A stretch of 54,383 nt of DNA. It comes from Gammaproteobacteria bacterium (GTDB lineage Bacteria > Pseudomonadota > Gammaproteobacteria > GRL18). The stretch is from the NCBI GenBank assembly GCA_015488755.1, contig WFNB01000019.1:1-54383 (forward strand), read 5' to 3'. The first letter of the stretch is position 1; every line of letters begins with the position of its first letter. A model generated the notes under the pieces. The model worked only from the letters and a program-made list of their open reading frames with translations, was not told where the DNA came from and made no database searches. Positions 1 through 8,533 of the stretch are shown here, piece after piece. Made by a program: the position numbers and the translations under genes.

Positions 1-10
1 AAGTAAATAT

Positions 11-29
11 CCACGTTCTTAGAACGTGG
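11..29. repeat. Subterminal hairpin, right end of the IS200-type element
   Basis: ccacgttcttagaacgtgg is a near-perfect palindrome with almost no loop. It mirrors the hairpin at 635-653. In the IS200/IS605 family such imperfect palindromes are the structures bound by TnpA at the element ends. In the transposase's orientation this is the downstream (right) end. Confidence 0.7.
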
Positions 30-61
30 TTTTAGTCTCACCCTATAAGGGTATTTAAAAA

Positions 62-82
62 CCAGCCTTCTGAGAAGGCTGG
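62..82 (-). terminator. Hairpin just downstream of tnpA
   Basis: A 9-bp perfect stem (ccagccttc / gaaggctgg) with a 3-base loop lies 26 bases after the transposase stop codon. Read on the minus strand it is followed after a few bases by a short T-rich stretch (at 53-59 the plus strand reads tttaaaa). It could be a transcription terminator or part of the recognition structure of the element end. I cannot separate the two. Confidence 0.45.
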
Positions 83-108
83 CCACTACGATTGCCGCCT
101 TCATTGAT

Positions 109-540
109 TTATTTCTTTAAGCCAAGCTCTAGCTGTTTCTCTCTTTTTTCCTGATATTTTACATACTTTCGTATAATTTCTGCATCAACACCAACTGTGT
201 CAACACAATAACCTTTAGCCCAAAAATGGTTCCCCCAATAAGGCTTTTCTTTTAGATAAGGAAATTGTTTAAACACCTGTAAAGCTGTCTTCCCTTTTAC
301 TGCACCCATTAACTTTGATATTGAAGTTTTTGGCGGAACTTTTATCAATAAATGAACATGTTCTGGCTGAAGATTTAACTCCACTAGTTCGCAACCCAAT
401 CGTTCAGCCTGTATTCGTATCGTTTTTCCTACCTCATAACCAACTTGATCTTTTAATACCCTATATCGATATTTTGTTACCCAAATAATATGGTACTGAC
501 AATGCCATATCACATGTGATAGTTTACTAAATCTGCTCAT
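109..540 (-). CDS. tnpA: IS200/IS605-type Y1 transposase TnpA
   Basis: A 143-residue single-domain HUH transposase that cuts and joins single-stranded ends of the element. The metal-binding HUH motif reads EHVHLLIKVPP near the middle. The probable catalytic tyrosine lies in the C-terminal helix IIRKYVKYQ. Length matches the family. The ATG at 540 is chosen because AGGAG lies just upstream on the minus strand and the protein then begins MSRFSKLSHVIWHCQYHI, as homologues do. An in-frame ATG at 591 would add 17 unrelated residues that lie inside the upstream leader hairpin. The gene looks intact, so the element may still be active. Confidence 0.92.
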   Translation of the reverse strand: MSRFSKLSHVIWHCQYHIIWVTKYRYRVLKDQVGYEVGKTIRIQAERLGCELVELNLQPEHVHLLIKVPPKTSISKLMGAVKGKTALQVFKQFPYLKEKPYWGNHFWAKGYCVDTVGVDAEIIRKYVKYQEKREKQLELGLKK

Positions 541-597
541 GTATTTTCTCCTAATTTGTGTGTTGTGGCGACAACATTTATTAGGATACATGAGCAG
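533..597 (-). promoter_or_regulatory. Leader stem-loop hiding the tnpA ribosome site
   Basis: In the transposase mRNA, bases 587-597 pair with 533-543 (ctgctcatgta, 11 bp) and 580-585 pair with 550-555 (cctaat). The two stems together cover the Shine-Dalgarno sequence (549-554) and the ATG at 540. A smaller hairpin, gttgt-ggcg-acaac at 562-575, caps the loop. IS200 is known to carry a stem-loop that occludes its translation start and so limits transposition. This leader has the geometry expected for that role. Confidence 0.75.
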
Positions 598-634
598 ACT
601 TAATTATTCGTCAGGCTTGAGCCTTCGAACCAAC

Positions 635-653
635 CCACGTCCTTAGGACGTGG
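635..653. repeat. Subterminal hairpin, left end of the IS200-type element
   Basis: ccacgtccttaggacgtgg is a perfect 19-nt palindrome next to the point where the interrupted cnoX frame resumes. It differs from the hairpin at 11-29 at only two positions. It is upstream of the transposase start and so forms the left end in element orientation. Confidence 0.7.
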
Positions 654-660
654 ATATTAT

Positions 661-1371
661 GAAGATTATAAAGGGGCTTTTATTGTTGCTAAAGTCAATG
701 CTGATGAACAGCAAGAATTAGTTGTAAGTGCGGGTGTGCGCAACCTACCAACAGTTAAGCTTTATATAGATGGTACTGTGGTTGACGAATTTATGGGGGC
801 TAAAACAGAAGCTGAATTACGCCAGTTTATTGATGCTCATATTGAAAGTGAAATGAATAATAAAATAAAAGAAGCTTTGCACTATTCACAATCGGGTGAC
901 TATCAGCAAGCAACCGATATGTTAAAAACATTAAATCAAGAAGATCCTAGTAATAGTGATGTCTATATCGCCATTGCCAAGGTCTATTTACAATCTGGTG
1001 ACTTAGACAATTGTGAAGCTGTATTAAAATCCTTACCCGCTAATATACAAGTCACAGATAAGGTCAAGCAGCTTCAAGATGAACTTCTCTTAACCAAAGC
1101 GACAATTGATGCTCCAGAGGTAATCGAATTACTTGCTCAACTCGAAAAAACACCCAATGATCAGACACTGCGCCTACAACTGGCTAATCAATATATCGTA
1201 GGTCATCAATACGAACAGGCATTAGAAGCACTTATGATTATTTTACAGCACGATATGAACTTTCAGGAAGGTGAAGCAAAAAATACCATGCTAAAAGTAT
1301 TTGAACTTCTAGGTTCTCAAGAGCCTCTCACTCGCAGTTACCGTACCAAATTAGCAACATTATTGTATTAA
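661..1371 (+). pseudogene. cnoX: CnoX/YbbN co-chaperone, 3' part left after IS insertion
   Basis: CnoX is a thioredoxin-fold plus TPR protein that protects and hands clients to GroEL/DnaK under oxidative stress. The frame is open from the IS junction and reads EDYKGAFIVAKVNADEQQ, then VRNLPTVKLYIDG, which is the second half of the thioredoxin fold including the cis-proline loop. About 150 residues of TPR-like helices follow. The first 50 or so residues, with the CxxC-like active site, are missing and must lie left of base 1. The remaining 237 codons compare with roughly 285 in intact homologues. A GTG at 736 could start a shorter product without the fold's N-terminus. It is probably non-functional, although an independently expressed TPR fragment cannot be excluded. 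Confidence 0.8.
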
Positions 1372-1376
1372 TATTA

Positions 1377-1400
1377 GTCGCTCAGCTTACAGTGAGCGAC
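1377..1400 (+). terminator. Probable terminator after cnoX
   Basis: An 8-bp perfect stem, gtcgctca / tgagcgac, with an 8-base loop starts 6 bases after the cnoX stop. It is followed by gtatttatttt. It also lies between two convergent genes (cnoX and dsbC). Confidence 0.6.
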
Positions 1401-1414
1401 GTATTTATTTTACA

Positions 1415-2188
1415 TTATTGCGACTTAATTGCTTTGGCTAAACGTTTAGGAGGTACATAACCCGGCATACTGGTTCCATCTTCTAAAAACATGGCTGGTG
1501 TCCCTTGCACACCTAATGCCTGACCCAAGTGAAATTGTTGTGCCACAGGATTATCACAGCTCTTATCAGGTAGATCCTTACCTTCTTTTGCTTCTGTTAA
1601 GGCCTTAGCTCGATCATCTGAACACCAGACATTAACCGCTTTTTGATACGAACGGCTATTTAAACCCGCTCTTGGATAAGACATATAGCGAATAGTGATA
1701 CCCTGCGCATTATAATCAGCCATTTCACGATGCAATTTAACACAATAAGGACAATCAATATCTGTAAAAACCGTAACCTTGGCTATTTCATTTTTAGCAG
1801 GATAGACAATCATCTGACTTTCATCCATCGACTTAAGTAACTTTCCTCTTGCCTCACCTCGTTTATTTTCTGTCAGATTTACTCGATTTTTGACATCAAT
1901 AATATCACCACGAAACATGAGTGATGCATCTTTGTTAAAGTAAAAAATAGTCGAACCAAAACTGACTTCATAAAGACCGGGAATAGCCGTTTCTTCAATA
2001 CTACTTGGCTTAGTTCCTGGCATTAGTTTATCCAATGCCGCATCTAATTCTGGTGTTGACTCGGCGATAGCACTGCTGGTATACAAAGTAGCACTTAAAG
2101 ACATTGCGATAGCGATGCCCGTAACTAATTTACCTAAGGTATTAGGGGACTTGCTCATTGTATTAGTAAACATAGTATCAAAACTCAT
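1415..2188 (-). CDS. dsbC: DsbC-type periplasmic disulfide isomerase
   Basis: A periplasmic protein-disulfide isomerase that reshuffles wrong disulfides and is kept reduced by DsbD. The order is a signal peptide (hydrophobic stretch about residues 20-42, ending SSAIA), an N-terminal dimerisation domain and a thioredoxin fold with the active site CPYC (Cys146, Cys149) and cis-proline loop GTPAMF. A second cysteine pair (WCSDD and KSCDN) matches the structural disulfide of the family. Length of 257 is slightly long because of the N-terminal region. The ATG at 2188 is preferred because ggaaaa precedes it, while the next ATG (residue 11) has no ribosome site. It lies 13 bases after yajQ and is probably co-transcribed with it. 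Confidence 0.93.
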   Translation of the reverse strand: MSFDTMFTNTMSKSPNTLGKLVTGIAIAMSLSATLYTSSAIAESTPELDAALDKLMPGTKPSSIEETAIPGLYEVSFGSTIFYFNKDASLMFRGDIIDVKNRVNLTENKRGEARGKLLKSMDESQMIVYPAKNEIAKVTVFTDIDCPYCVKLHREMADYNAQGITIRYMSYPRAGLNSRSYQKAVNVWCSDDRAKALTEAKEGKDLPDKSCDNPVAQQFHLGQALGVQGTPAMFLEDGTSMPGYVPPKRLAKAIKSQ

Positions 2189-2201
2189 TAAATTTTCCGT
2201 T

Positions 2202-2684
2202 TTAGTCTCTGAAGTTTGTAAATTGTAATGCTACAGCAAGATCCTGCTCTTTGAGCATTGCCATAACCGCTTGTAAATCGTCTCGCTTTTTTCCTGTAAC
2301 TCGAACCTGCTCACCCTGTATGGCCGCCTGAACTTTTAATTTTTTATCTTTTATTAACTTAACAATTTTTCTGGCACTGTCTTTATCAATGCCCTGACAA
2401 ATTGTTAACTTTTGCTCCATGAGTTTGCCATTACCTTTAATATCGCCCTGTTCCAGACTTTTAATATCTACTTTGCGGCGCACTAATTCAGTCAGCATAA
2501 TATCGAGCACTTGTTGTACTTGAAACTCACTTTCGCTGATCAAAGTCACTTCTTCCTTTGACTGCTTAACACTGGTTTGAGTTCCCTTAAAATCATATCT
2601 TTGTGTAATAGCACGATTAGCATTGTTCACTGCATTAGTGAGCTCATGCATATTAATTTCTGAAACAATATCAAATGAAGGCAT
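2202..2684 (-). CDS. yajQ: YajQ-family nucleotide-binding protein
   Basis: A 160-residue protein of the UPF0234/YajQ family, with the characteristic start MPSFDIVSEINMHELTNAVN. The family has two RNP-like ferredoxin folds and binds nucleotides. In Xanthomonas and Pseudomonas members bind cyclic di-GMP and act with transcription factors. The full length is present, including the conserved C-terminal end LAVALQFTNFRD. It is a soluble cytoplasmic protein with no signal peptide. It heads a two-gene transcription unit with dsbC. Whether this copy binds cyclic di-GMP cannot be told from sequence. Confidence 0.94.
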   Translation of the reverse strand: MPSFDIVSEINMHELTNAVNNANRAITQRYDFKGTQTSVKQSKEEVTLISESEFQVQQVLDIMLTELVRRKVDIKSLEQGDIKGNGKLMEQKLTICQGIDKDSARKIVKLIKDKKLKVQAAIQGEQVRVTGKKRDDLQAVMAMLKEQDLAVALQFTNFRD

Positions 2685-2811
2685 TTTTTTATCCTACAAT
2701 CCGTTTAAACCCAGTTAAATAGTATAATCTGCTTGATAGCAAACAGACAAACCATCTTAACTATCCATCCATAATTGTCAATTTTATCTTTTAATATTGA
2801 GCATAAATAAA

Positions 2812-3738
2812 TCACGCTCGTGGATGATGCTTAGCATGGATCTCTTTTAAACGTTCTTTGGCCACATGAGTATAAATCTGAGTGGTTGATAAATCACTAT
2901 GGCCTAATAACATTTGTACCACTCTGAGATCAGCACCATGGTTGAGTAAATGCGTTGCAAAGGCATGACGTAATACATGGGGCGATAAAACGGTATTGAT
3001 CCCCGAGCATTGCGCATGACGTTTAATAATATGCCAGAATGTCTGACGGGTCATACCACCCCCTCTGCGAGTCACAAAAAGCTTATCGGATTGTTTGTAA
3101 CCAAGTAACTCTGCCCGAGCATTTTTTAGATACAACGCCACCCAGCTTAATGCCTCTTCGCCCATAGGTACCAAGCGTTCCTTATCACCCTTGCCAACAA
3201 CCCGCACCACGCCTTGTTGCAAATTAGTTTCATAAAGGCTTAAAGAAACCAGCTCTGAAACCCGTAAACCCGTTGCATAGATCAGTTCTAGCATGGCTCT
3301 ATCTCTAAGCCCTAAGGGATCCTCAATATCCGGTGCTTCAAGCAAGGCTTCGACTTCATGCTCGGATAAGGTTTTAGGCAGAGGCAAACCCAGTTTTGGG
3401 GACTCTAATAAAGCACTAGGATCACAAGTGAGCTTATTTTCACGTACTAAAAATTGATAAAAGCGCCTTAGGGTTGACAACATTCGAGCAGTTGAACGAG
3501 CCTTAATCCCTTTATCCAAACGATATGCTAAATACATTTGTATATTGATTTTATCCAGATGAATCAGATCAGTAGCATGGCCACTAGCCGCCCATTTTGA
3601 CAGCATTTTTAAATCACTCTGGTAAGCATCTAATGTATGCTGGCTAAGGCCATATTCCGCCCATAGTGACTCTAAAAAATAGTCTATTAACTGCTCATCC
3701 TGCTGAAATTGCTCTTTATTAAAAGCGTGCTTGTTCAT
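2812..3738 (-). CDS. xerD: XerD site-specific tyrosine recombinase
   Basis: With XerC, it resolves chromosome dimers at dif. The N-terminal SAM-like domain covers about residues 15-105 and the catalytic domain about 120-300. The full active set is visible: Arg159 (GLRVSELV), Lys183 (VVGKGDKER), His254 and Arg257 (SPHVLRHAF), His280 (LLGHSD) and Tyr289 (IYTHV). Length of 308 is normal. XerD rather than XerC is inferred from the overall resemblance and from its place upstream of dsbC, as in many gammaproteobacteria. Its first 20 bases overlap the end of the ogt gene, so the two are translationally coupled. Confidence 0.93.
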   Translation of the reverse strand: MNKHAFNKEQFQQDEQLIDYFLESLWAEYGLSQHTLDAYQSDLKMLSKWAASGHATDLIHLDKINIQMYLAYRLDKGIKARSTARMLSTLRRFYQFLVRENKLTCDPSALLESPKLGLPLPKTLSEHEVEALLEAPDIEDPLGLRDRAMLELIYATGLRVSELVSLSLYETNLQQGVVRVVGKGDKERLVPMGEEALSWVALYLKNARAELLGYKQSDKLFVTRRGGGMTRQTFWHIIKRHAQCSGINTVLSPHVLRHAFATHLLNHGADLRVVQMLLGHSDLSTTQIYTHVAKERLKEIHAKHHPRA

Positions 3739-4300
3739 GAGCCAGCAGCCATTGTTTTATTTTTAGAAAAGGAATTTGACCTTTTTGGGTCTCTAAGGTA
3801 TCCCCTGCATACCCCCCGATACCCGCCTGTGAGACCACGCGATGACAAGGCACAAGTAATGGAAAAAAGTTCTGCCGACAGGCATTACCAACAGCTCTGG
3901 CACTGGTGTGTAATTCCTTAGCCAGTGTTCCATAGGTAACGACTTCCCCCACAGGAATTTGAGTCAAAGCATGCCATACTTTTTTTTGAAAACGACTTCC
4001 TAAACTTTGATCATATGTTAATGACCATTGAAAATCAGGCTGTCTGAAATAGCCTTGAAAATCATGCTTAATAAGCTGTACAAATGCTAATTCTTGGTTT
4101 GTAAAAGATAGGAGTCGCTCCGCTTCATGAGGTGCTTCCAAACAAGTATAGCGGATGTGATGGATGCTTTGATCTGAAAATTCAATATCAAGACTTAAGT
4201 AACTAAAAGGGTGGGAGTGAGTAGAGTTAAGAGAAACTGTCCCAGATAACTCAAAAATCGGTGGTAAAAAGTGAGCAAAAGGAAGCGATAAATGAGTCAT
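3719..4300 (-). CDS. ogt: O6-alkylguanine-DNA alkyltransferase (Ogt-like)
   Basis: A suicide repair enzyme that transfers O6-alkyl groups from guanine to its own cysteine. The acceptor is Cys152 in PCHRV, followed by the usual GIGGYAGD loop. The helix-turn-helix region (VTYGTLAKELHTSARAVGNA) that holds the flipped base precedes it. The N-terminal ribonuclease-H-like domain (about 25-95) is poorly conserved, as usual. Length of 193 fits Ogt rather than the two-domain Ada, and no zinc-binding Ada N-terminus is present. It overlaps xerD and lies downstream of the rplS terminator, so the pair probably has its own promoter. Confidence 0.9.
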   Translation of the reverse strand: MTHLSLPFAHFLPPIFELSGTVSLNSTHSHPFSYLSLDIEFSDQSIHHIRYTCLEAPHEAERLLSFTNQELAFVQLIKHDFQGYFRQPDFQWSLTYDQSLGSRFQKKVWHALTQIPVGEVVTYGTLAKELHTSARAVGNACRQNFFPLLVPCHRVVSQAGIGGYAGDTLETQKGQIPFLKIKQWLLAHEQARF

Positions 4301-4316
4301 AGTGGAATTTTAGCAT

Positions 4317-4350
4317 AAAAAAAGGATGCTTATACAATAAGCATCCTTTT
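4317..4350 (-). terminator. Rho-independent terminator of the rpsP-rplS operon
   Basis: A 13-bp stem (aaaaggatgctta / taagcatcctttt) with a 5-base loop lies between the rplS stop and the ogt start. On the minus strand it is followed by seven T residues (A tract at 4317-4323). This is the clearest intrinsic terminator in the window. Confidence 0.85.
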
Positions 4351-4381
4351 AAATTGCTAGCAAAAGCTAAATTTGACTATT

Positions 4382-4729
4382 TTAGCCTAGCTTCTCTTTA
4401 ATACGTGCAGACTTACCACGACGATCACGAAGATAATACAGTTTAGCACGACGTACATCACCACGACGCTTAACCTCAATACTATCAACCATTGGGCTGT
4501 ATGTCTGGAAGACACGCTCAACACCTTCGCCATAAGAAATCTTACGTACGGTAAAGGCAGAATCTAAACCACGATTACGAACCGCAATCACCACGCCTTC
4601 AAAAGCCTGAATACGCTCACGATCGCCTTCTTTTACTTTTACATTTACAACCACTGTGTCACCAGGGCCAAACTTAGGCACTTCACGCCCCATTTGTTCT
4701 GCGTTTAAAGCATCAATTATCTTACTCAT
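4382..4729 (-). CDS. rplS: 50S ribosomal protein L19
   Basis: A component of the large ribosomal subunit at the 30S-50S interface. The 115-residue protein contains the family signature around [17 protein letters not shown] and the basic end [13 protein letters not shown]. It has a normal length. It is the last gene of the conserved rpsP-rimM-trmD-rplS operon and is followed at once by a strong terminator. A 163-base gap separates it from trmD, longer than the other operon spacers, with no evident gene. Confidence 0.98.
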   Translation of the reverse strand: MSKIIDALNAEQMGREVPKFGPGDTVVVNVKVKEGDRERIQAFEGVVIAVRNRGLDSAFTVRKISYGEGVERVFQTYSPMVDSIEVKRRGDVRRAKLYYLRDRRGKSARIKEKLG

Positions 4730-4892
4730 TTCCTTGCTCCAATTACCTTAGGCCCTGAACCCAGGCGTCTATTTTAAAATAAAAAACTCATTCGTGCCCA
4801 TCTACTTTATGCTGCTCTCTTTCATTCCCTTTTTTAAATAGAAGGACAATAGAAAGGAGAAGCTAAAAACGTAAATAATAGAGGGGCACTCA

Positions 4893-5708
4893 TTACAATT
4901 CACGTTTATTTGACTCTTTTTGCTCTTGAATAAAGTCTTGCAACAGTTCTTGCTCTTCTTTACTCAGCTGACGCTCTGTCAATAAATCAGGCCGTCTTTG
5001 CCAAGTGCGTCCTAAGGATTGCTTAAGACGCCATTGAGCAATTTTTTTATGATTACCACTTAATAATACATCGGGCACGGCGACATTTTCTCTATCTCCA
5101 TCCTTAATAGCAAGTACTTCTGGACGAGTATAATGAGGGTGATCCAATAAACCGGAATAAAATGAATCTTCAAGCGCAGATTCATTGTGCCCAAGTGCGT
5201 CTGGAATTAATCGAATTAAGCTATCAATTAATACCATGGCAGGCAATTCACCACCACTGAGAACATAATCGCCAATGGAACACTCATAATCAACATAGTG
5301 TTCAATCAGTCGCTCATCTATACCTTCATAACGACCGGCAATTAAAATCAATTGTTTACTTTCACTTAAGTCTTTGACAATATTCTGTGTCAATGGCTGA
5401 CCTTGTGGCGATAGGTAAACAACTTTAGTCTTTTTTTTGCTTACTGAAGCAGCTTCATGCTCACCAAGCGTTTGTTTAATAGAAAGTATCGCATCTCTAA
5501 GAGGCTGTACTTTCATTAACATTCCTGGACCACCGCCATACGGACGATCATCCACTGTTTTATGTTTATCTTGAGTAAACGCTCTGGGGTTGGTTATCAC
5601 CAGTTCGATTAGCTCATTACGTATTGCTCTGCCTGTAATACCATATTCTAAAGCACTGAACATTTCAGGAAAGAGGCTAATAACATCAATACGCTTTAAT
5701 GTGTGCAT
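4893..5708 (-). CDS. trmD: tRNA (guanine-37-N1)-methyltransferase TrmD
   Basis: Methylates G37 next to the anticodon using S-adenosylmethionine, preventing +1 frameshifts. It is a SPOUT-class enzyme with a trefoil knot, visible as [12 protein letters not shown] followed by [19 protein letters not shown]. The conserved N-terminal segment [15 protein letters not shown] is complete. Length of 271 is slightly longer than the E. coli protein because of a charged C-terminal tail ([17 protein letters not shown]). It lies 39 bases downstream of rimM in the ribosomal-protein operon. Confidence 0.97.
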   Translation of the reverse strand: MHTLKRIDVISLFPEMFSALEYGITGRAIRNELIELVITNPRAFTQDKHKTVDDRPYGGGPGMLMKVQPLRDAILSIKQTLGEHEAASVSKKKTKVVYLSPQGQPLTQNIVKDLSESKQLILIAGRYEGIDERLIEHYVDYECSIGDYVLSGGELPAMVLIDSLIRLIPDALGHNESALEDSFYSGLLDHPHYTRPEVLAIKDGDRENVAVPDVLLSGNHKKIAQWRLKQSLGRTWQRRPDLLTERQLSKEEQELLQDFIQEQKESNKREL

Positions 5709-5747
5709 TGATAGTAAACTACTGACTATATTGAATCGTTTGCATGT

Positions 5748-6323
5748 TTAGTCGCTCACATTCCAGTCGATTGACCAATCGACAAGTATACTGCCCGCAT
5801 CTAAATCAATATTTTTAATATAATGCTGCATCACAAAGGGGATAAGAAGTTCACTTTTGGCTTCTTTAACACTATTGTCATTTTTTTGCGGCTGAATAAC
5901 CAATACATCATTAGCCGCTGTTTCTATCAAACGAGTCACTAGCCCTAACTCAATTTCTTCTAGGTTGAAGACTTTTAGGCCGATTAGATCCGTCCAATAA
6001 TACTCATCTTTTGATGTCGCTTTAAATTCTGAGCGTTGCACTGCAAGTTCGGCACCTATTAAACGTGCCACACTTTCTCTGTCATCATAACCAATAAAAT
6101 GAGCAACAACACCTTTACCATGTGCTTTGCCAGCATCGAGCTTAATATCTTGCCAAGCATCATCAATATTGCCTAAGCGAGAATGTTCTTGTCCTAGCTT
6201 AATTTTTAATGCTTTATAACGGACAATATTTTCTCTAGGCTGGGTATAAGAATAGATTTTAACCCACCCTTTTACTCCATAATATCCGGATACTTTACCC
6301 AGAATATGTAATTTTTCAGACAT
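5748..6323 (-). CDS. rimM: Ribosome maturation factor RimM
   Basis: Binds S19 and assists assembly of the 30S head domain. The 191-residue protein has the N-terminal RimM domain (LHILGKVSGYYGVKGWVKIYS) and a C-terminal PRC-barrel (EYYWTDLIGLKVF...LIPFV). The ATG at 6323 is chosen over an upstream TTG at 6344 because homologues begin just before this motif. A lysine-rich insertion around QPQKNDNSVKEAKSE separates strands of the barrel. Second gene of the operon. Confidence 0.95.
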   Translation of the reverse strand: MSEKLHILGKVSGYYGVKGWVKIYSYTQPRENIVRYKALKIKLGQEHSRLGNIDDAWQDIKLDAGKAHGKGVVAHFIGYDDRESVARLIGAELAVQRSEFKATSKDEYYWTDLIGLKVFNLEEIELGLVTRLIETAANDVLVIQPQKNDNSVKEAKSELLIPFVMQHYIKNIDLDAGSILVDWSIDWNVSD

Positions 6324-6388
6324 GCTTTTCAGATATGCTAGCAATCAATCTAAATAGCTAATACCTTTGATACTAGCCAAAGATAGAT

Positions 6389-6640
6389 TTATGCAGCAGC
6401 CTTAGCAAACTCTTTAAGTAACGTATTCACACGAACCGATGTTTGTGCGCCATTACCAAGCCAATGATCAACACGATCCCTTTTCACTTCGAGGCGAACT
6501 TCTTTACCACGAGCCATAGGATTAAAAAACCCTACTTTTTCAATAAAACGACCATCACGAGCAGAACGGCTATCCGTTACTACAATCTGATAGAAAGGGC
6601 GCTTTTTAGAACCGCCACGAGCTAGACGTATCGTTACCAT
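6389..6640 (-). CDS. rpsP: 30S ribosomal protein S16
   Basis: An 83-residue small-subunit protein needed for 30S assembly. It starts [20 protein letters not shown], the standard S16 beginning, at an ATG preceded by GAGGA at a good distance on the minus strand. An upstream in-frame start at 6697 would add 19 non-homologous residues and is rejected. It is the first gene of the rpsP-rimM-trmD-rplS operon. The roughly 280 bases between it and ffh contain no gene and presumably hold the operon's promoter. Confidence 0.97.
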   Translation of the reverse strand: MVTIRLARGGSKKRPFYQIVVTDSRSARDGRFIEKVGFFNPMARGKEVRLEVKRDRVDHWLGNGAQTSVRVNTLLKEFAKAAA

Positions 6641-6920
6641 TAGTCTAAAATCCTCAATATATTCAATATGTTCCAGAACAACATGTACTCTGAGCAAGCA
6701 AACTCTGGGAACTTAAATTTAAGCCTTTGAAGAATGGGTGTTTAACCAATCGTTTAAGAAAAATATAAACACATTCTTACAAGCGGTACTTAAGCCAGCT
6801 CAGAAAAGACGGGCATTTTACTCTAAATCCTTAAACAGATAAAGAGATTTTTTATTTTTTTTACAGTCAGCTTTTTGCTCAACATCGAGTTCAGCATCGG
6901 AGCCGATACAGGCTATTCTA

Positions 6921-8297
6921 TTAAAAAGGCATCCTACCCATACCACCGCCCATTCCCGGTGGCATACGTCCTTTTAAATTACGCATCATATTTTTCATAC
7001 CACCCTTAGAAAATTTCTTCATCATTTTCTGCATTTGCTTAAATTGCTTTAATAGGCGGTTAAGATCTTGAATTTGTGTCCCTGAACCCGCAGTAATTCG
7101 CTTTTTACGAGACCCCTTAATTAGTTCAGGGCGTTGACGTTCCATGGGGGTCATAGAATTAATAATGGCTTCAATCTTAACCAACTCTTTATCATTAACC
7201 TGATCTTTGACTTGGTTGGGGATCTCATTCATGCCCGGCAATTTGTCCATTAGGCCAGCCATGCCACCCATTTTCTTCATTTGCAGGATCTGATCACGAA
7301 AATCTTCTAAATCAAAATTTTTGCCTTTTTTGATTTTTTTCGCTAACCGAACCGCTTTTTTCTGATCCACTTTTTGCTGGGCTTCTTCAACCAAGCTTAA
7401 AATATCACCCATACCCAAAATACGTGATGCTAAGCGATCAGGGTGAAATGCTTCCAAAGCATCGACTTTTTCACCCACTCCCATAAACTTAATCGGTTTA
7501 CCGGTAATTTGGCGAATAGAAAGCGCTGCACCACCACGAGCATCACCATCTGTTTTGGTTAGAATAACACCGGTTAGCTCCAGTGCATCATTAAATGCTT
7601 TAGCCGTATTAGCGGCATCTTGACCCGTCATACTATCGACCACAAACAAAGTCTCGACCGGGGTAATGGCATGATGCAAGGCCTTGATTTCAGCCATCAT
7701 CTCATCATCAATATGCAAACGGCCAGCGGTATCAACAATGACGACATCAATGTGTTTCTTACGTGCATAGTCAATAGCATTACGACCAATATCAACGGGC
7801 TTTTGCGAGCTATCACTGGGGAAGAATTCTACCTCAACTTCTTTAGCTAGTGTCGCCAATTGCTCAATCGCTGCTGGACGATAGATATCAGCACTGGCAA
7901 CCAATACCGATTTCTTTTCTTGCTTAAGCCGGCGTGATAGTTTGGCGACACTGGTGGTTTTACCTGAACCCTGCAAGCCAGCCATTAAAATAACCGCCGG
8001 TGGCTGAGCATTTAAGGCAAGAGAATTATTAGTTTCCCCCATCATGGTGATCAATTCATCATTGACGACTTTAATAAAAGCCTGTCCCGGAGAAATGCTT
8101 TCAATAACCTCTTTGCCGATCGCACGTTCTTTAACTTGGGCAATAAATTCTTTAACAACAGGCAGAGCAACATCCGCCTCAAGAAGAGCCATACGAACTT
8201 CACGTAGAGTATCTTTGATATTATCTTCGGATAAGCGTCCCTGACCACGAAGATTCTTGACCGTTTTGGCCAGACGTTCCGTTAAACCATCAAACAT
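6921..8297 (-). CDS. ffh: Signal recognition particle protein Ffh
   Basis: GTPase that binds 4.5S RNA and signal sequences of inner-membrane proteins and delivers ribosomes to FtsY. The N domain covers about residues 1-85. The G domain has the P-loop GLQGSGKTT, DTAGR and TKTDGDARGG. The methionine-rich M domain ends in a Gly/Met-rich tail (GRMPPGMGGGMGRMPF). Length of 458 is typical. It lies just upstream of rpsP on the same strand and divergent from ypjD, a common gammaproteobacterial arrangement. Confidence 0.98.
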   Translation of the reverse strand: MFDGLTERLAKTVKNLRGQGRLSEDNIKDTLREVRMALLEADVALPVVKEFIAQVKERAIGKEVIESISPGQAFIKVVNDELITMMGETNNSLALNAQPPAVILMAGLQGSGKTTSVAKLSRRLKQEKKSVLVASADIYRPAAIEQLATLAKEVEVEFFPSDSSQKPVDIGRNAIDYARKKHIDVVIVDTAGRLHIDDEMMAEIKALHHAITPVETLFVVDSMTGQDAANTAKAFNDALELTGVILTKTDGDARGGAALSIRQITGKPIKFMGVGEKVDALEAFHPDRLASRILGMGDILSLVEEAQQKVDQKKAVRLAKKIKKGKNFDLEDFRDQILQMKKMGGMAGLMDKLPGMNEIPNQVKDQVNDKELVKIEAIINSMTPMERQRPELIKGSRKKRITAGSGTQIQDLNRLLKQFKQMQKMMKKFSKGGMKNMMRNLKGRMPPGMGGGMGRMPF

Positions 8298-8533
8298 AAA
8301 TTTAATGCACCTTTAATCGCGATTTATATAACTACCTAATACCGTCTTAGGTAATTCCAGTAAAAGCCACCGATATAAAACCGTGTGAACCGCTCATTAT
8401 AGTAATAATTATTGACACGAGAAAGTATTTTTTTAGCCGATTCAATACTTGACGCATAAATAGCCTGATAAACGGGTTGCCTTAGCTCTGAAAGCCATCT
8501 ATTATATGGCAATTACTCATAGATGAATTAGAT

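Larger units (their letters stand above)
6..658 (-). mobile_element. IS200-type insertion sequence inside cnoX
   Basis: A compact single-gene element carrying a Y1 (HUH) transposase and no tnpB. Each side ends in a 19-nt palindrome (11-29 and 635-653). The outermost bases are inverted copies: aatatccacgt at 6-16 matches the reverse complement of 648-658. The transposase reads leftwards, so the element's left end is at the high coordinates. On the right, an open cnoX frame resumes immediately after the element, which shows the insertion. IS200/IS605 elements move as single strands, recognise subterminal hairpins and make no target duplication, so exact boundaries cannot be read without an empty site. 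The first bases of the window are already at or very near the element's other end. Confidence 0.85.

Noticed and set aside
541-591. An upstream ATG that would give a 160-residue transposase
   Set aside because: The added 17 residues are unlike the family and are encoded by one arm of the leader hairpin. The ATG at 540 has a proper ribosome site.
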